64,000 bases of DNA from CAVPJW01 sp963705525 (lineage in GTDB: Bacteria > Acidobacteriota > Vicinamibacteria > Vicinamibacterales > CAVPJW01). Shown in pieces: positions 18,468 through 27,102 of this stretch. The stretch is from the NCBI GenBank assembly GCA_963705525.1, contig CAVPJW010000007.1:815272-879271 (forward strand). The letters are read 5' to 3'. How positions within the stretch are numbered: position 1 is the stretch's first letter; each line of letters begins with the position of its first letter. The notes beneath the pieces are model-generated. The model was not told the origin of the DNA. It made no database searches and saw only the letters and a program-made list of their open reading frames with translations. Both the position numbers and the translations under genes were made by a program.

Positions 18468-19502
18468 TCAATTTCCTGGCCGCTTCTGCGCCGGCCGCCA
18501 ACTGAGCCATCCCGTCTGCCATCCCACCGATAGGCTCGTGAAGTCGGCCCCGGACCTGATGATCGCGCCAGTGCTCCATGCGACCTTGACCGCGTGCCGG
18601 CTTCCGACCGGAAAGACCAGCGTCGCGCCGACGCGCGAGTTCGACTCGCGAACGCCCTTGGGGACGCCGTCCACCGTCGCCCGTCCGCCCGCATACCACG
18701 TCGCGTCGAAGGCCGCCCACGCCTTCACCGAGAGCGAGTAGCTGACGTGCGTCTGCAGCGCGCCGATCGGCGCCTGCGTGCGAACCGCCGTGCCGGGATA
18801 GAACGATTCGTTGGTGGCGAACATCCACAGCCCGGCGTACACATCGACGAGCCACCTCGGTCCCAGCGGATACGAGAGGGCCACCTCCGGTTTGAACGCC
18901 CAGCGGTTGGTCCCGAGGTTGATCAGGCGCTGGGGAGAGTACTGACCGGTCGGTGCGGCCACCGTCAGGCTCGCGCCAATGATGGGCCGGTGAGGAGATG
19001 TCGCGAACTGCTGCGGCGTCATCGCCGGTGCGCCGGCCAGCAGCACGGAGAGACGGAGCCGCATGTCCGAGAGTCCCGATCGGTCGACGCTCCGGGCCTG
19101 TTCAGCGAGGTCTCCGGTGACGTGTGCCCACGAGTACGGGAGCGCGGCCAGCGACTGGGCCGTCTTGCCGAACAGGCTGAAGCTCTGCGCGACGCCGACC
19201 GACGGCGTCCACACGTCCGCGTTGATGTTTTCAATCGGCAGGGTCGGATCGGTCAGCACCCCGCCGTGCGAGAAGCTGACCCCCGCGATAGCGACTGTGA
19301 AGCCGACGGGAACCTTGACGTAGGCTCTGGGATCGAGATCCTGCGCGGCTCCGGACGTCGTGAGGACCAATAGCCAGAGGACGCCGGTTACGAGACGGTG
19401 GGAACGCGTTATCCGTCGGGTCCGGTTGATTGGTTCAGAAGGCGGCGATCTGCTGAATGATTCGAACCACGCCACGACGGCAATAGTGTAAGGCAGGATC
19501 AA
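18468..19502 (-). CDS. Outer-membrane beta-barrel-like exported protein
   Basis: The product is 344 residues. A hydrophobic stretch ending in TTSGAAQ (near residue 54) looks like a signal peptide and cleavage site, so the first 35 or so residues may not belong to the mature start; no better start codon is visible. The rest alternates polar and hydrophobic residues in strand-like segments, with VTVAAPTGQYSPQRLINLGTN, a motif typical of the transporter family related to meta-pathway phenol degradation proteins (PF13557). It probably forms an outer-membrane barrel. It shares its strand with the permease upstream (19551). Confidence 0.65.
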   Translation of the reverse strand: MILPYTIAVVAWFESFSRSPPSEPINRTRRITRSHRLVTGVLWLLVLTTSGAAQDLDPRAYVKVPVGFTVAIAGVSFSHGGVLTDPTLPIENINADVWTPSVGVAQSFSLFGKTAQSLAALPYSWAHVTGDLAEQARSVDRSGLSDMRLRLSVLLAGAPAMTPQQFATSPHRPIIGASLTVAAPTGQYSPQRLINLGTNRWAFKPEVALSYPLGPRWLVDVYAGLWMFATNESFYPGTAVRTQAPIGALQTHVSYSLSVKAWAAFDATWYAGGRATVDGVPKGVRESNSRVGATLVFPVGSRHAVKVAWSTGAIIRSGADFTSLSVGWQTGWLSWRPAQKRPGN

Positions 19503-19550
19503 GCTGAGAAGGGTTAAGGGTGTAGCCCGGTCGAGCGTTGCGGCGAGATC

Positions 19551-22007
19551 CTATTCGTACCGAAGCGCGTCGATCGGATCGACGCGTGTCGCCCGCCTGG
19601 CTGGGAGGAGACAGGCCGAAAGCCCGGACAGACCCAACGTCGCCACGACGACAACGAACACCGCCGGATCCCACGGCTTGACTCCGAAGAGCAGGATCCC
19701 GAGGCCGCGCGAAAGGATTAGCGCAAAGCCGAGGCCAAGCAGGATGCCGGTCGCGAGCTGCAGGCTCCCCCGGCCCAGCACGAGGCGCAGAATGCTTCGA
19801 GCCTGGGCGCCGAGCGCCATCCGGACGCCGATCTCGCGCGTGCGCTGCCCGACCGAGAACGACATCACGCCGTAGAGCCCGACAACCGCAAGCGCCAGTG
19901 CCGTGAAGCCGAACGCCACAAACAACGCGCCGAAGGCGCGGAAGAACCACGTGTCGAGACGATACTGTTCTTCGAGCGAACGGACCCAGTAGAGCGGAAG
20001 CGTCGGATCGATCTGGTTGACCTCGCGTTGGATGCTCGCGGCGTACGTCATCGGATCTCGTTCGGTTCGAACGACGAGGCTCATGAAATTGATGACGTTC
20101 TGGTCGAGCGGCAAGTAGACGCCTTCGTCCTGCGTGTCGAGCCGTCCGATCGCGCCACCAAGGTGCATGTCGGGCACGATGCCGACGATCGTCCGCCAGG
20201 GCTCGGCGTCCTCCCCCAGCTTGACGCGTCGGCCGATTGGATCGCGGCCCGCCAGAAAGCGCTCCACAAACCGCTCGTTGACGATCGCAACCGGCAGGCT
20301 CTCGGCACGATCGGCCTCGGTAAAGCTTCGTCCGGCGACCGGCTTCACGTCGAACACATCGAAGTAGCGAGGCGCGATGACGACGCGCCGGGCCCGGGGA
20401 TGATCCTGCTCGACCGGATATGCTGCCCCATCGACGGAGAGTCGCTGCATCTGGGAGCCGCGCGCGGGAAGATCGGACGTGTAGGCGACGGTCCGCACGC
20501 CTGGCAGGCTCTCGACTCGCTGTCGCACGCGGTCGTAGAACTGACGCTGCGCGATCGCGGTCGGGTAGTCCTTCGCAAAGAGGCCGAGCCTGGCTGTGTA
20601 GACGTTTGTGGTGTCGTAGCCGTAGTCGAATCGCGCAACGTTGACAATCGTCCTGATCATCAGGCCGGCGGCGACGAGCAGGCCGCACGAGAAGGCGAGC
20701 TGCACGACCACGAGCACCTTGCTGATCCGACCGAGACGCAGACCCGACGATCCGCGCGATTCATCGTTGAGGATCTCGCTCACGTCACCCTTCGACGCGC
20801 GAAGGGCTGGAACCGTGCCCGCCAGAATCGCGCTCAACACTGTCAACGCCAGGACGACGAGGATGACGACCGGGTCGAAGCCGACGACGAGCCAGAGTGG
20901 CAGTTCCTGGTTCGCGGTGGAGGCGTTGAAGAAATCGATCCCGACTTTCGCGACGAGGAGGCCGCCCGCCGCGCCGGCCACCGCCAGAACGAGCGTTTCG
21001 GCGAGCAGCTGTGAGACCGTTCGCAGGCGTCCTGCGCCAAGCGCCGTTCTGATCGCGATCTCCTTCGTCCGCAGTACCGTCCGGGCGAGCAGCAGGTTCG
21101 CGACGTTCGCACAGGCAATCAGGAGCACGCCGAACACCGCGCCCAGCATCGTCAGCAGCATCGCCTGCGCCTCCGGGCCGATGGTCGCATCGATCTGACG
21201 CATTACGGTCACGTCAACGCCTTGGTTCGACTCGGCGTGGTCGGCCGCTATTCGTCGCGCGATGGTGGACATCTCGGTCTGGGCGGTCTCCAGCGACACG
21301 CCGTCCCTCAGCCGGGCAACAGCCTGGAGCTGCGTGCCCTCGAACGCCGGACCAGAGCCGCGGGGGAACGCCAGAGGGTCGATGCGCAGCGGCAGCCAGG
21401 CGTCCATCTGCCCGGGGAAATCAAACCGCTCTGGCATTACGCCGACGATCGTCGTCATCTCGCTGTTGGTTCGCACTGACCTGTCGATGACGTGCGGGTC
21501 GCCGTGGAATCGATCCTGCCAGGCCCGATAGCTCAGGATCATCACGGGCGGGGTCGATGGACTATCCTCCTCCGGCCGGAACGTGCGGCCGAGGATGGGG
21601 CGCACGCGCAGAATATCGAACAGATTCGCACTGGCGTAGACCCCGAGGTACCTCACGGGCCGGCCCTCGGTTCCGCTCACGTTGACGGTCTCGGCGTAAT
21701 ACGCGGCGATCGCCTCGAAGCTCTTCTGCTGCTCGCGCCAGTCCATGAAGTCGTGGATGCTCACGGGCAGGAACTGGATGCCCTGGGCAGGGCGGGTTCC
21801 GAAGAGGGCGACGAGCCGGTCAGATCGCTCATAAGGCAGGCCTTTCAGGACCGCCCCGTACACGATGCTGAACATGGTCGTCGTCAGGCCGATGCCAAGG
21901 GCGAGCGCGACGATGCCGAGAGCACTCAGGCCCGGGCGCCTGACCAGCATCCTCGCGCCGTATCGAATGTCGCCGAGCGGATTGTTCACGGGAACCTCCA
22001 CCGACAC
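19551..22007 (-). CDS. ABC transporter permease, FtsX/MacB type (ADOP family)
   Basis: The product is 818 residues. The layout is that of the acidobacterial duplicated permeases: an N-terminal helix (GLSALGIVALALGIGLTTTMF), a first periplasmic MacB-like domain, a three-helix FtsX domain with the signature ACANVANLLLARTV, a second periplasmic domain, and a final FtsX domain (YGVMSFSVGQRTREIGVRMALGA). It ends with RRATRVDPIDALRYE. No ATPase gene is adjacent, as usual for this family. Likely role: export or envelope mechanotransmission; substrate unknown. The gene is unbroken, unlike its paralogue at 27103. Confidence 0.92.
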   Translation of the reverse strand: MSVEVPVNNPLGDIRYGARMLVRRPGLSALGIVALALGIGLTTTMFSIVYGAVLKGLPYERSDRLVALFGTRPAQGIQFLPVSIHDFMDWREQQKSFEAIAAYYAETVNVSGTEGRPVRYLGVYASANLFDILRVRPILGRTFRPEEDSPSTPPVMILSYRAWQDRFHGDPHVIDRSVRTNSEMTTIVGVMPERFDFPGQMDAWLPLRIDPLAFPRGSGPAFEGTQLQAVARLRDGVSLETAQTEMSTIARRIAADHAESNQGVDVTVMRQIDATIGPEAQAMLLTMLGAVFGVLLIACANVANLLLARTVLRTKEIAIRTALGAGRLRTVSQLLAETLVLAVAGAAGGLLVAKVGIDFFNASTANQELPLWLVVGFDPVVILVVLALTVLSAILAGTVPALRASKGDVSEILNDESRGSSGLRLGRISKVLVVVQLAFSCGLLVAAGLMIRTIVNVARFDYGYDTTNVYTARLGLFAKDYPTAIAQRQFYDRVRQRVESLPGVRTVAYTSDLPARGSQMQRLSVDGAAYPVEQDHPRARRVVIAPRYFDVFDVKPVAGRSFTEADRAESLPVAIVNERFVERFLAGRDPIGRRVKLGEDAEPWRTIVGIVPDMHLGGAIGRLDTQDEGVYLPLDQNVINFMSLVVRTERDPMTYAASIQREVNQIDPTLPLYWVRSLEEQYRLDTWFFRAFGALFVAFGFTALALAVVGLYGVMSFSVGQRTREIGVRMALGAQARSILRLVLGRGSLQLATGILLGLGFALILSRGLGILLFGVKPWDPAVFVVVVATLGLSGLSACLLPARRATRVDPIDALRYE

Positions 22008-22209
22008 GGGTCACGTCGAATGCCTGGATAGCCGATTCGCCAACACCGGTTGAACAATGTGACGAAGAATGGTTTCTGGAAGTTGCCGGTCTTCGGCGCC
22101 TCAACCAGGGAGTCCCGTTCAGCCCGGGTTTTGAGCGTATCTGAGCGGTCGCGTTACGGATCGTCGGGAAACTGGATCCCAGGCGATCCTACGCTCGTCG
22201 CTCCAGTCG

Positions 22210-23187
22210 TCACTTCGTTTGGCAATCCGGGCTGGCGCCGCGATTCTTTCGGAGAAAATCCACGTAGTACTCCGCGTACTCCGTTGCCTGGCTTTGCGCC
22301 GCGTCGCCCTCGAGAAGCGGTTTCACATCCTTCGTCCAGCCGGCCGCGCAGGTGGCGGCGGGACTATCCGTCCTCACGCATGACAGGAATCCGACAAAGG
22401 CCCCGCGATAGATGTCGAACTCGTGACGGCCCATCGGAGGGCCGTGGCCCGGCACGGCGAGCCGGAACGGCGTCGCCCACACCGCGTCGAGCGCGACCTG
22501 CCATCCAGCGGGGCACGCGCTCTCGAAGAATGGCGCGGGCAACGTCACGAGATCGCCGATCACAGCGACGCCCGTCGTCTCGTCGTAGAGCCAGAGATCG
22601 CCATCGGTCACCGCATCGGGAGCCACGCGCACTTGAAGGGACCGTCCCGCGAGACTGAGCGGCCCCGACTGTTCCACCGGCACGTCCGGCCGCAGGCTGT
22701 CGGCGTCGTCCATCGTCGCCAGGAAAAGGGCGGTTTCTTCTTTTCTGACCGCGGACGCGTTCGGATCGGCTGGCCGCTCGCGCGCCGCGACGGCGTTGCG
22801 CGTGAGGAATCCTCCCGGTGCCAGCGCGCGGTCCACCGCGCGCGTCGTGTAGACCTTCGCCTCGGGGTACGCCGCCTTCACGCGTCTGTTTCCGCTCGAG
22901 TGGTCGAGATGCCAGTGCGTATTGACGATGACCGACACCGGCAGGTGCTTGCTGCGCGCAAAGGCGAGAATGCCGTCGCTCTGCCACGGATGGCGCCCGG
23001 TATCGACCACGATCAAGCCAGAAGGCGCGACGATGATCACCGTGTTGCCGTCGGGCCCGCGATCCGGGAGCATGGCACCGGGAAGGAGATATGTGGCTGG
23101 CGCGATCTCGCGCGCAGACGGCGGAACGGGTTGAGTCGGCGCCGCTTGCGACAGCGCCAGCGTGAGCACGACGAGCAGGATCCTCAT
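22210..23187 (-). CDS. Exported MBL-fold metallo-hydrolase
   Basis: The product is 325 residues with an N-terminal signal peptide (MRILLVVLTLALSQAAP). The zinc motif HxHxDH is THWHLDH (His91, His93, Asp95, His96). Other metal ligands lie in VIGDLVTLP and the C-terminal VPGHGPPMG. Overall it resembles the quinoprotein-relay/SoxH-like branch of metallo-beta-lactamase-fold hydrolases more than class B lactamases. It is a stand-alone gene about 200 bp upstream of the permease on the same strand. Substrate unknown. Confidence 0.88.
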   Translation of the reverse strand: MRILLVVLTLALSQAAPTQPVPPSAREIAPATYLLPGAMLPDRGPDGNTVIIVAPSGLIVVDTGRHPWQSDGILAFARSKHLPVSVIVNTHWHLDHSSGNRRVKAAYPEAKVYTTRAVDRALAPGGFLTRNAVAARERPADPNASAVRKEETALFLATMDDADSLRPDVPVEQSGPLSLAGRSLQVRVAPDAVTDGDLWLYDETTGVAVIGDLVTLPAPFFESACPAGWQVALDAVWATPFRLAVPGHGPPMGRHEFDIYRGAFVGFLSCVRTDSPAATCAAGWTKDVKPLLEGDAAQSQATEYAEYYVDFLRKNRGASPDCQTK

Positions 23188-23496
23188 GTCGCTGCCAGCG
23201 TAGCACTGCGTGCTTTGTCGGGATGCGTGGTGAAAAAAAAGTCGGGGACCGATGTTGGTACAGGCGGCCGACGAGGGTCGTGATCGAATTCAGACGGAAG
23301 TGCCGTCCGAATGCCGCGGCGCCGAGAGCCTAGCCGACGACGGCGTGTTGCATGGCCCAGGGGGCTGGCCGAACGCATTGTCCTGGGCGAGGGCCAGGGT
23401 TGGTCACGAGCTCACCTAAACGAAGAGGTGGGGCAGAATGGGGAATTCTCCCGGTGCAAAAGCCCACCCGCGGGCGCATATTCATACCATGCGTTC
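23188..23496. other. Gap without an intact gene
   Basis: No convincing gene or start is seen. The right part leads into the truncated F420-reductase-like gene; translated, it has no Rossmann-fold motif, so the N-terminal half of that protein is absent here. An AAAAAAAA run lies at about 23232. Confidence 0.5.
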
Positions 23497-23897
23497 GCCC
23501 TTGGCAAGGTGATCGTGACGTGTTCCCTCCCGATGAACGCGGACAACACCGACTTTGTGATCGCCCACACGTCATCGGGCGCGGAAGCGCTGGCCAGGAA
23601 GGTTCGACGCGCTCACGTTGTCTCCGCGTTCGGCACGGTGCCGAGCGAGGTGCTGTTCAGTGTTTACGAACGTCGACGCAAAGCCGCCAGGCCGAGCCTG
23701 GTGTACTGCGGCGACGACCAGAGCGCGAAGGAAATCGCGGCGACGCTGATCCGCGATGTGGGTTTCGATCCGATCGATGCGGGCCGCCGCGCGTTGCCCG
23801 GTTCATGGAGCCGTTCTCGCTGCTCGTCGGGCAGCTCGCATACGAGGGCGAGGGAGGCGCGGAGCTCGCCTACCGCTTCGAATGGCTCGGGCAGTAA
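23497..23897 (+). pseudogene. Remnant of an NADPH-dependent F420 reductase-like gene
   Basis: From about 23497 the frame reads GKVIVTCSLPMNADNTDF, then the family segment SSGAEALARKVRRAHVVSAFGTVPSEVLF and YCGDDQSAKEIAATLIRDVGFDP. It then shifts by one base near 23790 into ARFMEPFSLLVGQLAYEG and stops after FEWLGQ. These are the central and C-terminal parts of F420-dependent NADP-oxidoreductase family proteins. The N-terminal dinucleotide-binding GxGxxG segment is missing. Because of both truncation and frameshift it is called a pseudogene, although the frameshift alone could be a sequence error. Confidence 0.7.
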
Positions 23898-23937
23898 CGA
23901 TTGACGCCAAGCCTCGCCGACTGTAAATAGCTTACGT

Positions 23938-24417
23938 ATGACGATGTCATCAACTGCTCTCACCTATCGTTCTCGGGCTGTTCGGGCATTAGTCGCTTTG
24001 CACGACGAACACCTGCGCCGTTTCCTCATCGTCTGGAAGCAGGCGCGGGCCGCATCGGTAGTGCTCCCCATCACCGAGGATCCGGCGTACGCATCACTGG
24101 AGACACTACTCCGACACGTCCTGGGCGCCGCCCGCGGTTACATGACGTGGATGTGCGAGGTGCTCGAGCTGCCAGATCCGGAGATTCGCCTGCCGCCGGA
24201 GCCGACGGCCCTCGCGGCAGACGCCGACAGCTACATGGAGCACGTGTTGGAGAAATGGTGCGCGCCGCTAGGGGACGTCGGCGACGATCGGCTTGAGACG
24301 CCCGAGTATCCGTCCCGATGGCAGACGCGGTACTGCATCGACGCGATGCTGGAGCACGCGGTCATGCATCCGATTCGGCATGTGTTCCAACTCGAAGAGC
24401 TGATGCCCCAGCGCTGA
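23938..24417 (+). CDS. DinB-like four-helix protein
   Basis: The product is 159 residues. The DinB/YfiT pattern is visible: a first helix with LVALHDEHLRRFL, LLRHVLGAARGYMTWMCEVL, and a final helix AMLEHAVMHPIRHVFQLEEL. Histidines in the first helix (His26-type), in LRHVLGA and in LEHAVMHPIRH are placed as metal ligands of the superfamily. Members include thiol-dependent transferases, but many have no known substrate. It is preceded by the broken F420-related gene and followed by an unrelated small gene. Confidence 0.75.
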   Translation: MTMSSTALTYRSRAVRALVALHDEHLRRFLIVWKQARAASVVLPITEDPAYASLETLLRHVLGAARGYMTWMCEVLELPDPEIRLPPEPTALAADADSYMEHVLEKWCAPLGDVGDDRLETPEYPSRWQTRYCIDAMLEHAVMHPIRHVFQLEELMPQR

Positions 24418-24493
24418 GTCGTCGAGGGCAGAGTGGGAGGCATCACCGCGCCTTGCCAGGCTAAATAGGCCACATTCCTAAAGGAGGAAGACC

Positions 24494-24865
24494 ATGTCGC
24501 ACACAGGGAAGACCCAGATCACCATCATCTTTACGGCCCCGCCCGATCAGGTGGCGGAAGGCGACCGGCTATTCGCGAACCACGCCAAGTGGATGCGGAA
24601 CACGCACGCTCGCGACGGGGAGAAAGCCCTCCTGCTCTACAACATCGTGAAAGGACCGGAGTTGTCAAATCCGATGGACCCGTCGTCCACGCCTACCGGC
24701 AACACCTCCTTTGTCCTGACGGAGGTCTACGAGACCCCGGCAGGGGTGGCAGACCACTGGAAGCAGGCTCAGGCCTGGGAAGACATGGCTGCTATCGGGG
24801 AATGGGTGAGCAAGGTCAAGGTCACCACGGTGCACGGGTCACCGGTCGTGCATTCGCTTTGGTAG
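24494..24865 (+). CDS. Small conserved protein, ABM-like fold
   Basis: The product is 123 residues with a very good Shine-Dalgarno (AAAGGAGGA) 6 bases before the ATG. It starts with a strand ITIIFTAPPDQVAEGDRLFANHAKWM, has a central strand TSFVLTEVYETPAGVADHWKQAQ and a last strand KVKVTTVHGSPVVHSLW. This resembles the dimeric alpha/beta barrel of antibiotic-biosynthesis monooxygenase-like proteins, but no catalytic residues are recognised. It appears monocistronic. Confidence 0.7.
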   Translation: MSHTGKTQITIIFTAPPDQVAEGDRLFANHAKWMRNTHARDGEKALLLYNIVKGPELSNPMDPSSTPTGNTSFVLTEVYETPAGVADHWKQAQAWEDMAAIGEWVSKVKVTTVHGSPVVHSLW

Positions 24866-25034
24866 CTCGTGAGTCGGGCAACGGCTTCCGTCGCGACGGA
24901 ATCTGGGACGCCGGTACGGCTTCGCGCAGGTGCGCCCTACTCTGTCTTCCTGCTTCACATCCAGACGACGCATTGATGGCGTCGTTGAGGCGATCCTGTC
25001 GATATCGACGACTTAGTGCCGACGAAGGGACACG

Positions 25035-25544
25035 ATGATCCTCACGTGCGACGTGATCCGGCGAGAAATCGAGGCGGGGCGAGTGGTGATCGAGCCGTTC
25101 TTCGCGGACCAGGTGGGGCCGGCGTCGATCGACCTGCATCTCGGCGACGCGATCCGCGTCATGCACGCCGGGCTCGAGGCGGTGCCGGTGACCGACGACG
25201 TCGACTACCGGACGATCACCGAGGTGCGCTCGCTCGAGACACCGTATCCGCTGGCGCCCGGCGAGACCATCCACGGCATCACCCGCGAGCGCATCACGCT
25301 TCCCGGCGACATTGGCGGATGGCTCGAGGGCCGCAGCCGGTTCGCGCGCCTCGGCCTCATGATCCACGTCACGTCGGGCTTTGTGCAGCCGGGCGTCGCG
25401 ACCCGGCAGGTGCTCGAGATGTCAAACGTATCGGGCCGGACGCTGCTCATCCACGCAGGCGTGCGGCTCCTCCAGATCGTGCTCCAGCGCTGCGAGGGCA
25501 GCGCCATCTACCAGGGACGCTTCGCACGCCAGGACAATCTGTAG
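25035..25544 (+). CDS. dcd: dCTP deaminase / dUTPase-fold nucleotide hydrolase
   Basis: The product is 169 residues, close to the family length. It has the family N-terminus, PASIDLHLGD (29-38), the nucleotide-binding GRSRFARLGLMIHVTSGF (99-116) and the LEMSN segment with Glu128 at the position of the catalytic glutamate. Compared with typical dCTP deaminases, GRSS is GRSR and the usual aspartate after the SGF segment is replaced (VQPG). Deamination of dCTP to dUTP is the likely reaction, but the altered loop means substrate preference should be considered open. Confidence 0.82.
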   Translation: MILTCDVIRREIEAGRVVIEPFFADQVGPASIDLHLGDAIRVMHAGLEAVPVTDDVDYRTITEVRSLETPYPLAPGETIHGITRERITLPGDIGGWLEGRSRFARLGLMIHVTSGFVQPGVATRQVLEMSNVSGRTLLIHAGVRLLQIVLQRCEGSAIYQGRFARQDNL

Positions 25545-25674
25545 CCCGCGCCGAGGCAATGTCAGGAGAGAAAGCAACACTTGGCGCGAAGCGGGACCGC
25601 GCAATAGGGGCCGTGGGGCCGAAGTGCAGCATCGCTCACCCGAGGGCGACGCGTCCTTCCGATGTCTTTCAACG

Positions 25675-25803
25675 ATGAAACTTGAAGCGATCCCGGCGAT
25701 GTACTTCTTCTACCATGAAGGTTACCCCTCGACGGCGCTGCATCGAGTCGTGGGGAAGAGGCCGTTCGAGGAAATCGCGGCGCGCCCGCCAGCGGCGCGG
25801 TGA
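25675..25803 (+). CDS. Possible small ORF of 42 residues
   Basis: An ATG at 25675 opens a 42-residue frame (MKLEAIPAMYFFYHEGYPS, then LHRVVGKRPFEEIAAR). No Shine-Dalgarno is clear and no family is recognised. It lies between the dCTP deaminase and the GIY-YIG gene. It may be a gene fragment or spurious. Confidence 0.25.
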   Translation: MKLEAIPAMYFFYHEGYPSTALHRVVGKRPFEEIAARPPAAR

Positions 25804-25824
25804 GATCGCGACGCGCACCAACCT

Positions 25825-26352
25825 ATGGCGCATGGCGACATCGTCCGGCACGCGGACTATCCGAAGTGGGGACGCGGGTACGTGATTCGCGCAAAGAAGA
25901 CCTCGTTCGACGTCTTCTTCCAGTGGGGTGGAAAACGAAGAATTGACGCGAGCGAGCCGCTCGAACCCAGTCGGGCGAGCGGAGTCGAGGCGGAGCTCTT
26001 CTCACTATGCGCGGGCTTGTCGGCGAGATCATGGTCACGGGGCCACCACAGCGTTTACGCCATCGAGCTGGATCGGGCAGTGTGGAAGCACCGCGCCTTC
26101 CGCGAGCGCAATCCTGGCGGCGCGTCGGGCGGATGCTTATACATTGGGGTGACCGGATTAACGCCCGAAGAGCGTTTCGAGCGTCACCGGGTGGGAAGGC
26201 AGTCGGGACGCTTCGTTCGCGCCCATGGCCTCAGGCTGAGGCTCGACCTGGTGGAAGGGTTCTCGCGCCTGCCGTACCGGATTGCTACCTCCATGGAACC
26301 GAAACTCGCCGCATGGTTACGGGCACAGGGGTTCGCGGTGTGGCAGAACTGA
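25825..26352 (+). CDS. DUF3553-like domain fused to a GIY-YIG-like nuclease domain
   Basis: The product is 175 residues. Residues 1-50 (GDIVRHADYPKWGRGYVI, then FDVFFQWGGKRRI) match the small DUF3553 SH3-like domain often found in UvrD-type helicases. Residues 75-175 look like a GIY-YIG-type nuclease: VYAIEL for the first strand, CLYIGVTG for the second, ERFERHRVG helix, and a late Glu in MEPKLAAWLRAQGFAVW. The first motif is YAI rather than GIY, so activity is uncertain. The 19-bp gap to greB suggests a shared transcript. A DNA-repair role is plausible inference. Confidence 0.68.
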   Translation: MAHGDIVRHADYPKWGRGYVIRAKKTSFDVFFQWGGKRRIDASEPLEPSRASGVEAELFSLCAGLSARSWSRGHHSVYAIELDRAVWKHRAFRERNPGGASGGCLYIGVTGLTPEERFERHRVGRQSGRFVRAHGLRLRLDLVEGFSRLPYRIATSMEPKLAAWLRAQGFAVWQN

Positions 26353-26371
26353 CGCGCCGCGATCTGTTCCT

Positions 26372-26860
26372 ATGAGTGACGAGGTCAAGAACTACATCAC
26401 GCCGGGCGGCTACCGACGACTACAGGAGGAGTTCGCACGCCTGTGGAAGGTGGAGCGGCCGGCGATCGTGACGACCGTGGCGTGGGCCGCGGGCAACGGC
26501 GACCGCTCGGAGAATGGCGACTACATTTACGGAAAGCGAAAGCTGCGCGACATCGACCGGCGTATCCGCTATCTGTCGAAGAGTCTCGACCGGGCCGTGG
26601 TGGTGGACAACTCGGGCAAGACGCACGAACGGGTGCATTTCGGCGCGACCGTCACGATCCTTTACGGGACCGGCAACGAGCGCGAGGTCACCATTGTGGG
26701 CGTGGACGAGCTCGATTCCGGCGACGCACGCGTGTCCTGGCACTCTCCGCTGGCCAGAGCGCTGCTGACGGCAAAGGTCGGAGACACGGTGACAGTTCGC
26801 GCGCCACGCGGACCCGAGCGGCTCGATATCATCGCGGTGCGCTATGACGACCTGCGTTGA
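26372..26860 (+). CDS. greB: Transcription elongation factor GreB
   Basis: ATG 26372 gives 162 residues, the usual GreB length. The N-terminal coiled coil contains ITPGGYRRLQEEFARLW, the tip acidic pair is in GDRSENGDYIYGKRKLREID-type sequence (DRSENGDYIYGKRKL), and the C-terminal FKBP-like domain has VHFGATVTILY and SPLARALLTAKVGDTVTVRAP. It stimulates transcript cleavage by backtracked RNA polymerase. Any extra residues upstream of this ATG overlap the previous gene and are not used. Confidence 0.93.
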   Translation: MSDEVKNYITPGGYRRLQEEFARLWKVERPAIVTTVAWAAGNGDRSENGDYIYGKRKLRDIDRRIRYLSKSLDRAVVVDNSGKTHERVHFGATVTILYGTGNEREVTIVGVDELDSGDARVSWHSPLARALLTAKVGDTVTVRAPRGPERLDIIAVRYDDLR

Positions 26861-27102
26861 GCGTTGGATTTGGTCGAGCAGAGCGGAACAGCAGATTGGC
26901 TGGGTGTTAGGGACGATTTCCGCAACTGGATCATCCATGCGGCGTAGCCGAAAGCGCACCTTTCGCTGAGGCCCAACGGCGGATCGCGTCAGCAAACGGT
27001 TCGTTCAAGAGGTTCGAGCCGTCAAACCTTTTCGGCCGCACGAGACGTCAAACGGACGGCTGGACGTCCGTCTCTCGAAATGATGCACGTCGGTCGAGGA
27101 GG

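Noticed and set aside
19435..20688. A 417-residue minus-strand protein
   Set aside because: It is the shadow of the ABC permease at 19551-22007; it has very high Arg content and no motif.
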